Shown here in pieces: positions 55,973-64,000 of a stretch of DNA of 64,000 nucleotides (within the stretch, counting starts at the first letter, position 1; the number at the start of each line of letters is the position of its first letter). Origin of the DNA: JAXMAR01 sp046350295 (GTDB lineage Bacteria; Planctomycetota; Planctomycetia; Gemmatales; Gemmataceae); NCBI GenBank assembly GCA_046350295.1, contig JAXMAR010000024.1, positions 43,062 through 107,061 on the forward strand, read 5' to 3'. Under the pieces are notes generated by a model, which was not told where the DNA came from, did no database searches, and saw only the letters and a program-made list of their open reading frames with translations. The position numbers and the translations under genes were made by a program.

Positions 55973-56068
55973 AACGGCGTCCGGTCACGGTCTTGTTGTC
56001 CGGACCGCGCCATATTAAGATGGCGCGGCCGGGTCGTCAAATCTCCACCTCTCGAATCCGCTCATGCC

Positions 56069-57546
56069 ATGAACATGCGCCGCTCCTTGCTCGCCCCGGT
56101 CCTCGCCTGTTTCCTCATTCAGGCGTGCCGCGCCGGCGCCGCGGAGGCGCCCATCCCGAAAGAGAGCGCCGAGCAGGCCGGGCGCCGCCACGAGCAGGTC
56201 GCCGGGCGCCGCAAAGGCGTCGCCATATTCTGCCATCGCGGCGCCTCGGTCCACGCGCATGAGAACACGCTCGAAGCCTTCCGCGCCACCTTCGAGCTCG
56301 GCGGCGACGGCAACGAGTTCGACATTCGCCAGACGAAAGACGGCGTCCTCGTCGTTTTTCACGACGACATGCTCGATCGCCTCCTCGAAGCCTACGGCGA
56401 CGTCAGCGACTACACGTGGGCCGAGCTGCGCAGCTTCCGTTTTCGCTCGCCCGGTCCGCTGGCGGACGAGTGTCTCATTCCGACCCTGGTCGAAGTGTTC
56501 GAGCTGCACCGCAAGTACGGCGGCCTGATGAACCTCGACATCAAGCGCTCCGGCTACGACAAGGCCATCGCCGACCTTCTGACGCGCATGGACCTGTGGG
56601 ACCATGTCGCTTACTGCGGCAAGGAAAACGGCCCGGCCATCGTCGCCGATGCGCGCTTCAAGCCGCGCCGCTACAAGGCCGGGCTCTATCTCGATCGGGG
56701 CGAGATGTTTCCCGACGCCATCGCCGCGGCGCTCAAGCGGGTCGGCGACGACCTGATGGTGGAGGACCCGTGCGGCGCCGTCCTGGCCCTGGGGCGCAAG
56801 ATCGGCAAGCTGTCCAAAGGCCCCGTGACGCCGCAGAAACGCGAGCCACGCAAGGGGTCGGCGCTGAGCGAGCGCGAGGCGCTTGCCTTTCTGAGCAAGG
56901 CGGACGACTGGCGCGTCGTCGCGGAAACGGACGCGGCGAAGGAAGCGTCGGGGCGCGCATCGTCGCCGCGCTCGGGCCGCCGAGCGGCTTGCTGGAGGCG
57001 AAGGTCTCATCGAAGGAGGCCTTCGCCATCCTGGAGGATCGGGTGCGGCGCCGCAGTTTGCACAAGGACTGGATGTATCACGGACTCGACGGCGCCATGG
57101 CCCTGCGCGCCCTGCTCTTGCTGCGCGCGCCGAATGCGGTAGCGACGGCGCGTCTCGCGCTCTTCCGCGACGATCCCGACCTCGATCCCGTGGTCGACCC
57201 GCGCTGGAAGAACCCCCGCCCCTGGACCGACTGGCGGCTCAAGCTCGTCCTCTGGCCCGCTCTGGAGCATTGCCCGGGCGCGGACGCCGAGAAGTTGTGT
57301 CGCGACTACCTGGCCTTGAGCGATGCGGAGGCGCGGAAGATCGGGCCGCTCCAGTTGGAGGAGGCGGCCAAGGCGTTGCTCGTCATCAGCCCGACCAAGG
57401 AGACCGCTCTGGACTTGCTGAAACACCGGCTCCAGGTGGTGCGCGGCCGGGCCATCCTCGATTGCCTGGAGCGCCGCGCCGACGCCTGGGCGCGGACGGC
57501 GCTCGAACAGGCCGCGCCGCACGCGCTCAAGTATCGGCTCGAGTAG
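56069..57546 (+). pseudogene. Glycerophosphodiester phosphodiesterase lipoprotein, one-base frameshift
   Basis: Start ATG 56069 with lipobox LIQAC. The GDPD domain is intact at the N-terminus: IFCHRGASVHAHENTLEAFR (His, Arg and Glu), GNEFDIRQTKDGVLVVFHDD. Near 56950-56960, in the run TCGGGGCGC, one base is missing. The next frame carries GARIVAALGPPSGLLEAKVS and a HEAT-like tail to 57546. The total is 1478 nt, one short of 1479. A homopolymer error is a plausible cause. The long upstream extension of this frame (54068) is an artefact. Confidence 0.8.
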
Positions 57547-57575
57547 GCTGGGTCCACCTGGCCACGTAGAATGGG

Positions 57576-59435
57576 ATGATGCTCAATACCGCTCTCAAAC
57601 AAGCCGTCACCCGCCTTTTGCCGCGTGTGCAGACGCCGGCGCAGTACCTCGGCGGCGAGCTAAACGCCGTCGTCAAGGACCATCGGCAGGTCCGCGGCAA
57701 GCTCTGTCTCGCTTTTCCCGACGCCTACACGCTCGGCATGAGCCACCATGGCCTCCAGGTGCTCTACTCGCTGATGAACGCCGACCCGCAATGGGCCTGC
57801 GAGCGCGCCTTCACGCCCTGGATCGACTTCGAGCAGACGCTGCGCCGCCACGGGCTGCCGCTTTACAGTCTCGAGACGTTCACGCCGCTGCGCGATTTCG
57901 ACATGCTCGGCTTCAGCCTCCAGTACGAGGTCTGCTACACGAACATCCTGACGATGCTCGACCTGGGCGGCATTCCGCTCCATAGCCGCGACCGCACCTT
58001 CGAGCATCCTCTCGTGATCGCCGGCGGACCGGGGGCCCAGAACCCGGAAGTTCTGGCCCCCTTTGTCGATGTCTTCGTCATCGGCGACGGCGAGGAGAGC
58101 TTGCCCTGGCTCATGGAAAAATGGATGACCCTCAAGGAACGCGCCATCCGCGACTCTTCGTTTAGCCCCGGTTCGCAGAACCGGGGCGGACCGCGTTCCT
58201 CGGGCAACCGCGCCGACGCCATCGCCGAGCTTGTCGGCTCCACCACCTGGGCCTACGCCCCGCAGTTCTACGAGCCCGAATACCACCAGGACGGCACGCT
58301 CGCCGCCCTCCACCGTACCCGCAGCGACGTCCCCCGCGAAATCGTCGCCTGCACCATCGATCAGGACCTCGACGCTATCCCGCTCCCCGTCCGCCCCGTC
58401 GTTCCCTTCGTGCAGACGCCGCACGACCGCATCGCCATCGAGATCATGCGCGGCTGCCCCTGGCAATGCCGCTTCTGCCAGTCGACGACGATCAAGCGGC
58501 CGGTGCGGATGCGCGAAGTCGAGACCATCGTCCAGGCCGCCCTCGACAGCTACAAGAACACCGGCCACAACGAGATCAGCCTGCTCAGCCTCTCCACCAG
58601 CGACTACCCCGACTTCGAGAAGCTGGTGACGCGGATGCACGAGGTCTTCACCCCCCTCGGCGTCAACATCTCGCTGCCCAGCCTGCGCGTCAACCATCAG
58701 CTCCGCAGCCTGCCCGCCCTGATGAAAGGGGTGCGCAAGGCCGGCCTCACCCTCGCCCCCGAAGTCGCCCGTGACGACATGCGCGCGCAGATCCGCAAGA
58801 AGATCAAGAACGAGGACCTTTACGTTGGCTGCCGCGAAGCCTTCAAGAACGGCTGGCAAAAGGTCAAGCTCTACTTCCTGTGCGGTCTGCCCGGCGAGCG
58901 GCAAGTCGACCTCGACGGCATCATCGAGATGGCAGAGACCATCAGCCGCATCGGCCGGGAGGTGAAGGGCCGCTTCATGGAGGTGACCGCCTCGGTCTCC
59001 AACTTCGTCCCCAAGCCGCACACGCCCTATCAGTGGAACGGCATGCAGACGCGCGAGTACTTCCAGTGGGCCGGCCGCTATCTACGGAGCAAATGCCGCT
59101 TGAAGAGCGTGAAGGTGAAGCAGCACAACGTCGAAGTCAGCCTGCTCGAAGGCGTGCTGACGCGCGGCGACCGCCGCATCGCCGTCGCCCTCGAAGAAGC
59201 CTGGCGCCGCGGCGCCCGCCTCGACGGCTGGACCGAATGCTTCAACGCCGATCTCTGGTGGAAAACATTCGCCGACCTCGGCATCGACGCCACGTTCTAT
59301 TCGCAGCGCAGCCGGCCGATGACGGAGACGCTCCCCTGGGACCACGTGAACGTGAAGAAGCCGGGGCGCGATTTCCTGGTGAAGGAGCAGAACCGGAGCT
59401 TGGTGCAATTGGAAGTAATGGCGGACGCGGAGTGA
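57576..59435 (+). CDS. B12-binding radical SAM protein (TIGR03960-like)
   Basis: 619 aa. The N-terminal B12-binding-like domain has CLAFPDAYTLGMSHHGLQVL and GFSLQYEVCYTNIL. The radical SAM domain has GCPWQCRFCQSTTIKRPVR, the CxxxCxxC cluster that binds the [4Fe-4S] cluster (residues ~293-300). SLLSLSTSDYPD and TLAPEVARDDMR follow. The family's reaction is unknown; it usually stands next to a DUF2344 partner, absent here. Residues ~195-206 are encoded by a palindromic repeat (58159-58192) inserted in frame. Confidence 0.9.
   Translation: MMLNTALKQAVTRLLPRVQTPAQYLGGELNAVVKDHRQVRGKLCLAFPDAYTLGMSHHGLQVLYSLMNADPQWACERAFTPWIDFEQTLRRHGLPLYSLETFTPLRDFDMLGFSLQYEVCYTNILTMLDLGGIPLHSRDRTFEHPLVIAGGPGAQNPEVLAPFVDVFVIGDGEESLPWLMEKWMTLKERAIRDSSFSPGSQNRGGPRSSGNRADAIAELVGSTTWAYAPQFYEPEYHQDGTLAALHRTRSDVPREIVACTIDQDLDAIPLPVRPVVPFVQTPHDRIAIEIMRGCPWQCRFCQSTTIKRPVRMREVETIVQAALDSYKNTGHNEISLLSLSTSDYPDFEKLVTRMHEVFTPLGVNISLPSLRVNHQLRSLPALMKGVRKAGLTLAPEVARDDMRAQIRKKIKNEDLYVGCREAFKNGWQKVKLYFLCGLPGERQVDLDGIIEMAETISRIGREVKGRFMEVTASVSNFVPKPHTPYQWNGMQTREYFQWAGRYLRSKCRLKSVKVKQHNVEVSLLEGVLTRGDRRIAVALEEAWRRGARLDGWTECFNADLWWKTFADLGIDATFYSQRSRPMTETLPWDHVNVKKPGRDFLVKEQNRSLVQLEVMADAE
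58159..58192. repeat. Dispersed palindrome, copy 4, inside the radical SAM gene
   Basis: Identical core GGTTCGCAGAACC with flanks TTTAGCCCC and GGGGCGGA. It lies fully in the coding sequence and encodes SFSPGSQNRGGPRSS without breaking the frame. Confidence 0.85.
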
Positions 59436-59517
59436 AGGAGTCGAGTCAATGGCCCCAAGCGGAACTTTTATCGCGACTTTCGCGTTTGCAAAGTCGCGGA
59501 CCTGCTGCCGTAAGGTA

Positions 59518-59553
59518 GTCGACTCGCTCCGCGAGTCGACAGGCCGCAGGCCT
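59518..59553. repeat. GTCGACTCG palindrome plus AGGCCGCAGGCCT hairpin
   Basis: First hairpin 59518-59540, second AGGCCGCAGGCCT 59541-59553. Same composite as at 50951, and related to the pair at 46027. Confidence 0.8.
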
Positions 59554-59707
59554 TGCACAGACGTCAAACAATCCACCCACGCAACGCCGCCTCTTCGATG
59601 CGTTCGGACAGACATAAGATGACGCGGAGGACAACGATCCTCCGCTGTTTCTCTCTACCCCGCGGCGATGTCACCCCCCGGTTCCCCTTGTAGTCTGTGC
59701 TTCCCAC

Positions 59708-60640
59708 GTGCCCGTCGATCTCTCCCACACCCTGGTCATCGGCGTCTCCTCCCGCGCTCTTTTTGACATGGAGGAGGCCAACCGCGTCTACGAGACCGAG
59801 GGCGTCGACGCCTACGCCCGCTACCAGATGGAGCGCGTTGATGAGGTGATGGCGCCCGGAACCGGCTTCGGCCTGATCAAGGCGCTCCTCGAGCTGAACC
59901 GCATCGCCACCGGGCCGCGCAAGGCCGAGGTCGTGATCATGTCGCGCAACAGCCCCGCGACCAGCTTGCGCATGTTCCATTCGATCGAGCACTACGGCCT
60001 CGACATCCTCCGCGCCGCCCTCGCCGGCGGCGCCGGCCTGGCGCAGTACCTCCACGCCTTCGACGTCGACCTTTTCCTTTCCGCTCACGACGAGGACGTA
60101 CGCACCGCCTTGAACAGCGGCGTCGCCGCGGCCCGCATTTACCCGACGCCGGCCGCCATCGCCGATCCGGGGGAACAGATCCGCATCGCCTTCGACGCTG
60201 ACGCCGTCCTTTTCTCCAACGAGGCCGAGCGCATCTACCAGGAACGCGGTCTAACCGCCTTCCTCGAGCACGAGGTCGCCAATGCCCGCAAGCCGCTGCC
60301 CGAAGGGCCGTTTGCCCGGCTCTTGCGCACCCTCTCGGGTCTTCAGGCGGACGCCGGCTTCAAGAAGCCGCCCATCCGCATCGCCGTCGTCAGCGCCCGC
60401 AACATGCCGGCCCACGAACGGGTCATCCGCACGCTCCTCGCCTGGGACGTCCGCGTCGACGAGGCGTTTTTCATGGGCGGCGTCAGCAAGACCAAGGTGC
60501 TCGAAGCGTTCGCGCCGCATATCTTCTTCGACGATCAGGAGGCTCATTGCGGGCCCGCCGCCGGCAGCGTGCCGACGGCGCGCGTCGTCGAGGTGTGCGC
60601 CATTCCCGCCGCGCCCAAAAAACGCGGCAAGCGCCGCTGA
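59708..60640 (+). CDS. Cytosolic 5'-nucleotidase (5NUC1 family)
   Basis: 310 aa from GTG 59708. The family motifs are TLVIGVSSRALFDMEEANRV near the start, EVVIMSRNSPATSLRM, DVDLFLSAHDEDVRTALNSG, IRIAFDADAVLFSNEAERIY with the Asp-rich DADAVLF nucleotidase motif, and AFFMGGVSKTKVLEAFAPHI. Such enzymes dephosphorylate nucleoside 5'-monophosphates in the cytoplasm. Complete; ends in a Lys/Arg tail. Confidence 0.9.
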   Translation: MPVDLSHTLVIGVSSRALFDMEEANRVYETEGVDAYARYQMERVDEVMAPGTGFGLIKALLELNRIATGPRKAEVVIMSRNSPATSLRMFHSIEHYGLDILRAALAGGAGLAQYLHAFDVDLFLSAHDEDVRTALNSGVAAARIYPTPAAIADPGEQIRIAFDADAVLFSNEAERIYQERGLTAFLEHEVANARKPLPEGPFARLLRTLSGLQADAGFKKPPIRIAVVSARNMPAHERVIRTLLAWDVRVDEAFFMGGVSKTKVLEAFAPHIFFDDQEAHCGPAAGSVPTARVVEVCAIPAAPKKRGKRR

Positions 60641-60659
60641 TTCTCGGGCGCGCGGCAAT

Positions 60660-61187
60660 TCACTTCCGTCTTCGCCCGGATGTCGGTTTCGGCCGCCGCG
60701 GTCGCTGCCGTGTTGACACCGATTTGATGATCAAGCGGCGCGGCGCCGTTTCCGCCAAGGGCGTTCGCGCTTCCATCAGCGCGCGACCAATCAAGTCTTG
60801 TACCGCCGGCTCATCCAGGTCGTCCGCGCTCTGAAGAACCATGTGCCGTACGCGAACGCCGGTCCCCCTGAGCAGACGGCGCGGATCGGCGAGCGTCGCC
60901 CCTTGCAAAAAGAAGAGGCTTACCCAGCGCGGGTAGAGAACGAGCGAGAAGATGGCGTCGGCGGCGCGCTCATTCGGCCCGAAACCGATGACGAGCGCGT
61001 TGTAGTTGTCGTAGACCAGTTCGACGGCGCCCGCCAGGCGGGCCCGCAGCTTGGCCCGCGCCTTCTTCGCCACGGCGGCGATGTCCGGCTCGTACTTCGC
61101 CAGAAAGGAGGAAAGCCGCGCGGCGGCTGTTCGCGTGCCGCGCGGCCCTTCGGTCTCAGTCTTGGTTCGACGTGATTTGGCGTTCAT
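60660..61187 (-). CDS. DUF1801 family protein
   Basis: 175 aa from ATG 61187. FLAKYEPDIAAVAKKARAKL, ELVYDNYNALVIGFGP and WVSLFFLQGATLADPRRLL are the DUF1801 (YdhG/YdeI-like) pattern. N- and C-terminal tails are basic. Function unknown; the family is widespread. Confidence 0.85.
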   Translation of the reverse strand: MNAKSRRTKTETEGPRGTRTAAARLSSFLAKYEPDIAAVAKKARAKLRARLAGAVELVYDNYNALVIGFGPNERAADAIFSLVLYPRWVSLFFLQGATLADPRRLLRGTGVRVRHMVLQSADDLDEPAVQDLIGRALMEARTPLAETAPRRLIIKSVSTRQRPRRPKPTSGRRRK

Positions 61188-61218
61188 CGTGACGGCATAG
61201 AAGCGCCGTACTCCGGAG

Positions 61219-61527
61219 TCAGGCCGGCTCGAGCACCTGCAGCTGCACGCCGACCACGAGGTCCTTGACACGCAGGCGGTACTCCGCCATGTGCGGCGCC
61301 TGCATGTGCGCCTTGAGCGCTTCCAAACTTTCCCACTTCTCGACGATCACGGCGACGTTGTCGCGCACCGGCCCCTGCGCCGCCGCCCCGCTCGCCACGT
61401 CGACCGTCGGGCCGTACTCGATGCATCCCGCTTCGGCCCGGACCAGAGGAACGATGCGGTGGAACTCGGCGAGAAACGCCGCGCGCTCGCCGCGCTGGAC
61501 TTCGATGGTCGCGATCACATGAATCAT
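61219..61527 (-). CDS. Antibiotic biosynthesis monooxygenase (ABM) domain protein
   Basis: 102 aa from ATG 61527 (GGAGG about 9 nt upstream). MIHVIATIEVQRGERAAFLA, then AGCIEYGPTVDV, VIVEKWESLEALKAHMQAPH is a typical ABM ferredoxin-like fold. Members act on quinones, haem or signalling quinols; many are unassigned. It sits between DUF1801 and the two-component operon. Confidence 0.85.
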   Translation of the reverse strand: MIHVIATIEVQRGERAAFLAEFHRIVPLVRAEAGCIEYGPTVDVASGAAAQGPVRDNVAVIVEKWESLEALKAHMQAPHMAEYRLRVKDLVVGVQLQVLEPA

Positions 61528-61619
61528 GCCGCCCCTCCTTCGTCGCGCTTGAATACCGCCTGGATTGGCAGGCCGGGCGGCGTGCCCCACGCGGTTCTGA
61601 AACCGCCATTTGACCGTCT

Positions 61620-63011
61620 TCAATTCTCCGCGAGCGGCAGTTCCACCGCAAAGGTTGTTCCCTTGCCCGCCTCGCTCGCAACGCGGATTTCTCCCTGGAG
61701 CGATTGAACGATTGTCTGGCAGATGCTCAGGCCCAGTCCGATGCCCTTGTGCCCGTCGCGCCATTGCCGCGAGCGGTCGACGCGATAAAACCGGTCGAAG
61801 ATGCGGCACAGCTCGCCTGCCGGGATGCCGCAGCCCTGGTCGATGACGCGAAACACGGCACGCTTGCGCTGCGGCGCCGCTTCCCATTCCACGCGCACCC
61901 CGCCGGGCGGTTCCGTGAACTTGAGGGCGTTGTCGATCAGGTTGCGCACGATTTGCCGCACGTGATACTCATCGCCGCGCACGAGCGCCGCTCCGTGCCC
62001 TTTCAGTTCGAGCTTCACGTCCTTGGCCTCGGCCACGCCCTGGAACATGTCGACCGACTCGCGCAGGATCTTGTCCAGCCGCGTCGTATGCTGGGCGGCC
62101 TCGATCTTCCCCGCGTCCCCCTCCGCCAGGAGCAGCAACCGGTCGACCAGGGCGCCGAGGCGGGCACATTCCTCGACCACGCCCCCCAGCAGGTCGGCGT
62201 ACTCCTCGTTGGAGCGCGGCCGGTTCAGCGCCACCTCGACCGAGGTGCGGATCGCGGCCAGGGGCGAGCGAAGCTCGTGGGCGGCGCTGGCGATGAAATC
62301 GCGGTCCTGCTCGATGTAGGAAGCGATGCGATCGAGCATGCCGTTGATCGTCGTGGAGAGCTGATCGAGCTCGTCGCCGCCGCCGCCCACCGGCAGGCGC
62401 TCGTCGAGACGCTGGGGCTGGAGGCGGGCGGTGGTGGAGATGATCCGCTGCAGAGGCCGGGTGGCGCGGCCGGCGAGGAAGAGGCCGGCCAGCGGCGTCA
62501 AGATGAAGATGACGACGCTGGCGAGAATCATGACGCGATCGAGCAAGCGGATGTCGGAATCGAGATTGACGCGCGCCACGCCGACGCGCAGCAGCCAGCC
62601 GCTCGCCGGATCGCGGCTTTGCGCGTAGAAGACCTTTTCGGCCTCGAGGTATTCCAGCTGATCGGGAACCGTTGGCGGCGCCAGGGGCGGCAGCGGCGGC
62701 GTGGCCCGGCTTTGCCAGATCGGCTCCCCCGTCGGCGACGCCATCTGCACGAAGTAGACGTCCTCCTCCTCGGCGACCCAGAGTTCCAGCTTGTCGAACA
62801 GGGCGGGCGGCTGATGCTCACGCAACATCTGCTTGAGCTCGAACATGTCCTTGCGCAAGAGCGCGTAGAACTCGGCGAGGAGCGAGCGCCGCACCACCTG
62901 GCCGATCACGATCATGCTGAGCGTCACCAGGACGAGGACGACGACGGTGACCCAGAGAACCAGGCGAAAGCGGAGCGTTAGGAAGAAGTCGCTAAGTCGC
63001 GCGAAGCGCAT
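61620..63011 (-). CDS. HAMP-containing sensor histidine kinase
   Basis: 463 aa. Two TM helices (about residues 12-32 and 165-185) flank a periplasmic sensor. HAMP (residues ~187-240) is followed by the H-box FIASAAHELRSPLAAIRTS with the phosphorylated His, the N-box LIDNALKFTEP, DQGCGIPAGEL and the G2-box GHKGIGLGLSICQTIV. It overlaps its response regulator by 20 nt. The stimulus cannot be inferred. Confidence 0.95.
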   Translation of the reverse strand: MRFARLSDFFLTLRFRLVLWVTVVVLVLVTLSMIVIGQVVRRSLLAEFYALLRKDMFELKQMLREHQPPALFDKLELWVAEEEDVYFVQMASPTGEPIWQSRATPPLPPLAPPTVPDQLEYLEAEKVFYAQSRDPASGWLLRVGVARVNLDSDIRLLDRVMILASVVIFILTPLAGLFLAGRATRPLQRIISTTARLQPQRLDERLPVGGGGDELDQLSTTINGMLDRIASYIEQDRDFIASAAHELRSPLAAIRTSVEVALNRPRSNEEYADLLGGVVEECARLGALVDRLLLLAEGDAGKIEAAQHTTRLDKILRESVDMFQGVAEAKDVKLELKGHGAALVRGDEYHVRQIVRNLIDNALKFTEPPGGVRVEWEAAPQRKRAVFRVIDQGCGIPAGELCRIFDRFYRVDRSRQWRDGHKGIGLGLSICQTIVQSLQGEIRVASEAGKGTTFAVELPLAEN

Positions 63012-63663
63012 AGCCGCGTCCCCGCACGGTGTGGATGAGGGGCTCGCGCGTGCCGCGCTGGAGTTTGCCGCGGAGCCGGTTGATGTGGACTTCGATCACG
63101 TTCGTCGTCCCCTCCCAGTCCGATTCCCAGAGCGCCTCGCAGATCATCTTGCGCGTCACCACTTGACCTTCGTGGCGCATCAGCATCTCCAGGATACTGA
63201 ACTCCGTCGGCGTCAGCTCGATGTCCGAGCCTCCCAGGGCGACGCGGCGCGTCGACAGGTCGAGGCGAAGGTCCCCCGCCTGGATGACGGGGGATGGCCG
63301 TTGCCCGCTGCGCCGCTGCAGCGCCTCGACGCGCGCCAGCAATTCGGCCATGGCGAAAGGCTTGATCAGGTAGTCGTCGGCCCCTTTCTTGAGGCCCAGG
63401 ACGCGATCGTCGACGGAGCCAAGCGCCGTGAGAATGATGACAGGGGTCTTGACGCCGCTCTGGCGCAGCTTTTCCAGAAGGTCCAGACCGGAGAGACCCG
63501 GCAAGAGCAGGTCGAGCACGATGGCGTCGAAGCGTTGCGACATCGCCTGCTCCAGCCCCACCTTCCCGTCCGTCACCCAGCGGCTCACGTGACCGGCCTC
63601 GCCGAGCCCCTGATGCACCGCCTTGCCGATCGCAGCGTCGTCTTCAATGAGGAGAATTTCCAT
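62992..63663 (-). CDS. OmpR-family response regulator
   Basis: 223 aa. Receiver domain with EDD (7-9), phospho-acceptor Asp51 in DAIVLDLLLPG, Thr in VIILTALG and Lys in YLIKPF. The winged-helix output domain has LTPTEFSILEMLM, TNVIEVHINRLRGKL and TVRGRGYALR. It is co-transcribed with the kinase and should bind DNA when phosphorylated. Confidence 0.95.
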   Translation of the reverse strand: MEILLIEDDAAIGKAVHQGLGEAGHVSRWVTDGKVGLEQAMSQRFDAIVLDLLLPGLSGLDLLEKLRQSGVKTPVIILTALGSVDDRVLGLKKGADDYLIKPFAMAELLARVEALQRRSGQRPSPVIQAGDLRLDLSTRRVALGGSDIELTPTEFSILEMLMRHEGQVVTRKMICEALWESDWEGTTNVIEVHINRLRGKLQRGTREPLIHTVRGRGYALRAT

Positions 63664-63827
63664 GTGCGCCTCTCCAGGGGGCCGCGCGCGCCCGGCAGCT
63701 ACTCCACGGGGGCGTGCAGGGGACGCGGCCCAAACATTCCGCTAATCTAATGTATCAGGAATCGCTTGGAGGGCGGGAAGAACAAATCCCCCCTCCTTTC
63801 CGTCTATTAATGCTCGCGGATTACCTC

Positions 63828-64000
63828 ATGACGCGATGCTTGGTCACCGGCGGCGCCGGCTTTATCGGCTCGCATCTGGTCGAGCGCCTGCTGCGCGACG
63901 GACATTCCGTCCGCGTCCTCGACGATTTCAGCACCGGCAAGCCACACAATCTGGCCGGCGTCGTCGACCGTCTCGAACTCCGGACGGGCAGTATCACGGC
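63828..64000 (+). CDS. NAD-dependent epimerase/dehydratase (3' truncated)
   Basis: The first 57 residues are visible: MTRCLVTGGAGFIGSHLVER, then VRVLDDFSTGKPHNL. TGGAGFIG is the Rossmann NAD-binding motif of extended SDR sugar-nucleotide epimerases. An in-frame ATG at 63810 would add six residues; 63828 fits the family better. The gene runs off the window edge. Confidence 0.85.
   Translation, partial: MTRCLVTGGAGFIGSHLVERLLRDGHSVRVLDDFSTGKPHNLAGVVDRLELRTGSIT

Noticed and set aside
54068..57142. A 1024-aa plus-strand frame
   Set aside because: Its first two thirds run antisense to dsbB and the zinc-ribbon gene and have low-complexity composition; only the part from 56069 is a real gene (GDPD).

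Overview
The window looks like a chromosomal segment of a planctomycete, most likely a Gemmataceae-type organism. The base composition is GC-rich (one hand-counted line, 21661-21720, is 40/60 GC). The gene content is typical of that group: DUF1549/DUF1553 and DUF1501 proteins, a DUF1080 (3-keto-disaccharide hydrolase) protein, a DUF6807/PmoA-like protein, a BatA-type vWA protein next to DUF58, DUF4058, several secreted PQQ-type propellers, and many palindromic intergenic repeats. There is no rRNA, no CRISPR array and no recognisable prophage.

Layout. 1-8854: a truncated PaaK-like adenylate-forming enzyme, three secreted PQQ-propeller proteins, then a translationally coupled pair (DUF6036-like nucleotidyltransferase and a second adenylate-forming enzyme) ending at a strong hairpin terminator. 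About 8960-14300: a lower-GC island with a TerY-P triad (vWA, PP2C phosphatase, kinase with helix-hairpin-helix) facing a two-TM protein. 14852-15397: a peroxiredoxin-like gene with an in-frame UGA exactly at the first Cys of its CxxC motif and a hairpin 22 nt downstream, a candidate selenoprotein. 15510-19510: a decayed ISAzo13-like element, a ParDE toxin-antitoxin pair, a frame-broken DUF1501 gene and a small-protein/HNH nuclease pair. 19567-24799: DUF1553 protein, Asp-box propeller, a PLD-like protein lacking its HKD motif, bS21 with a frameshift, and TatD. 25050-28253: a repeat-rich stretch holding a gene broken by a 77-bp insertion, a 195-bp duplicate of its 5' end, and a 480-bp cassette with terminal inverted repeats and flanking direct repeats carrying a CHC2 zinc-finger gene.

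28375-41511: WD40 protein, BatA/DUF58 pair, DUF4058, an L12-like-domain protein, a DUF11 lipoprotein, DedA, an intact PLD-like protein and a tRNA-Met. 41548-52675: DUF6807 protein, dihydrolipoyl dehydrogenase, a thioredoxin/NHL protein, a DsbD-like protein with tandem thioredoxin domains, a DUF255 protein and a frame-broken phosphoglycerate mutase. 52795-64000: a helical protein of unknown function, a zinc-ribbon membrane protein with DsbB, a frame-broken glycerophosphodiester phosphodiesterase, a B12-binding radical SAM protein with a palindromic repeat inserted in frame, a cytosolic 5'-nucleotidase, DUF1801, an ABM monooxygenase, a two-component system and a truncated NAD-dependent epimerase.

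Two themes recur. First, envelope redox biology: DsbD-like, DsbB, thioredoxin/NHL, DUF255 and the putative Sec-peroxiredoxin. Second, at least seven families of palindromic repeats sit at gene borders, sometimes inside genes. Several genes (bS21, GDPD, PGM, DUF1501) are frame-broken although their codons otherwise look intact. Assembly indels therefore have to be excluded before calling them pseudogenes.
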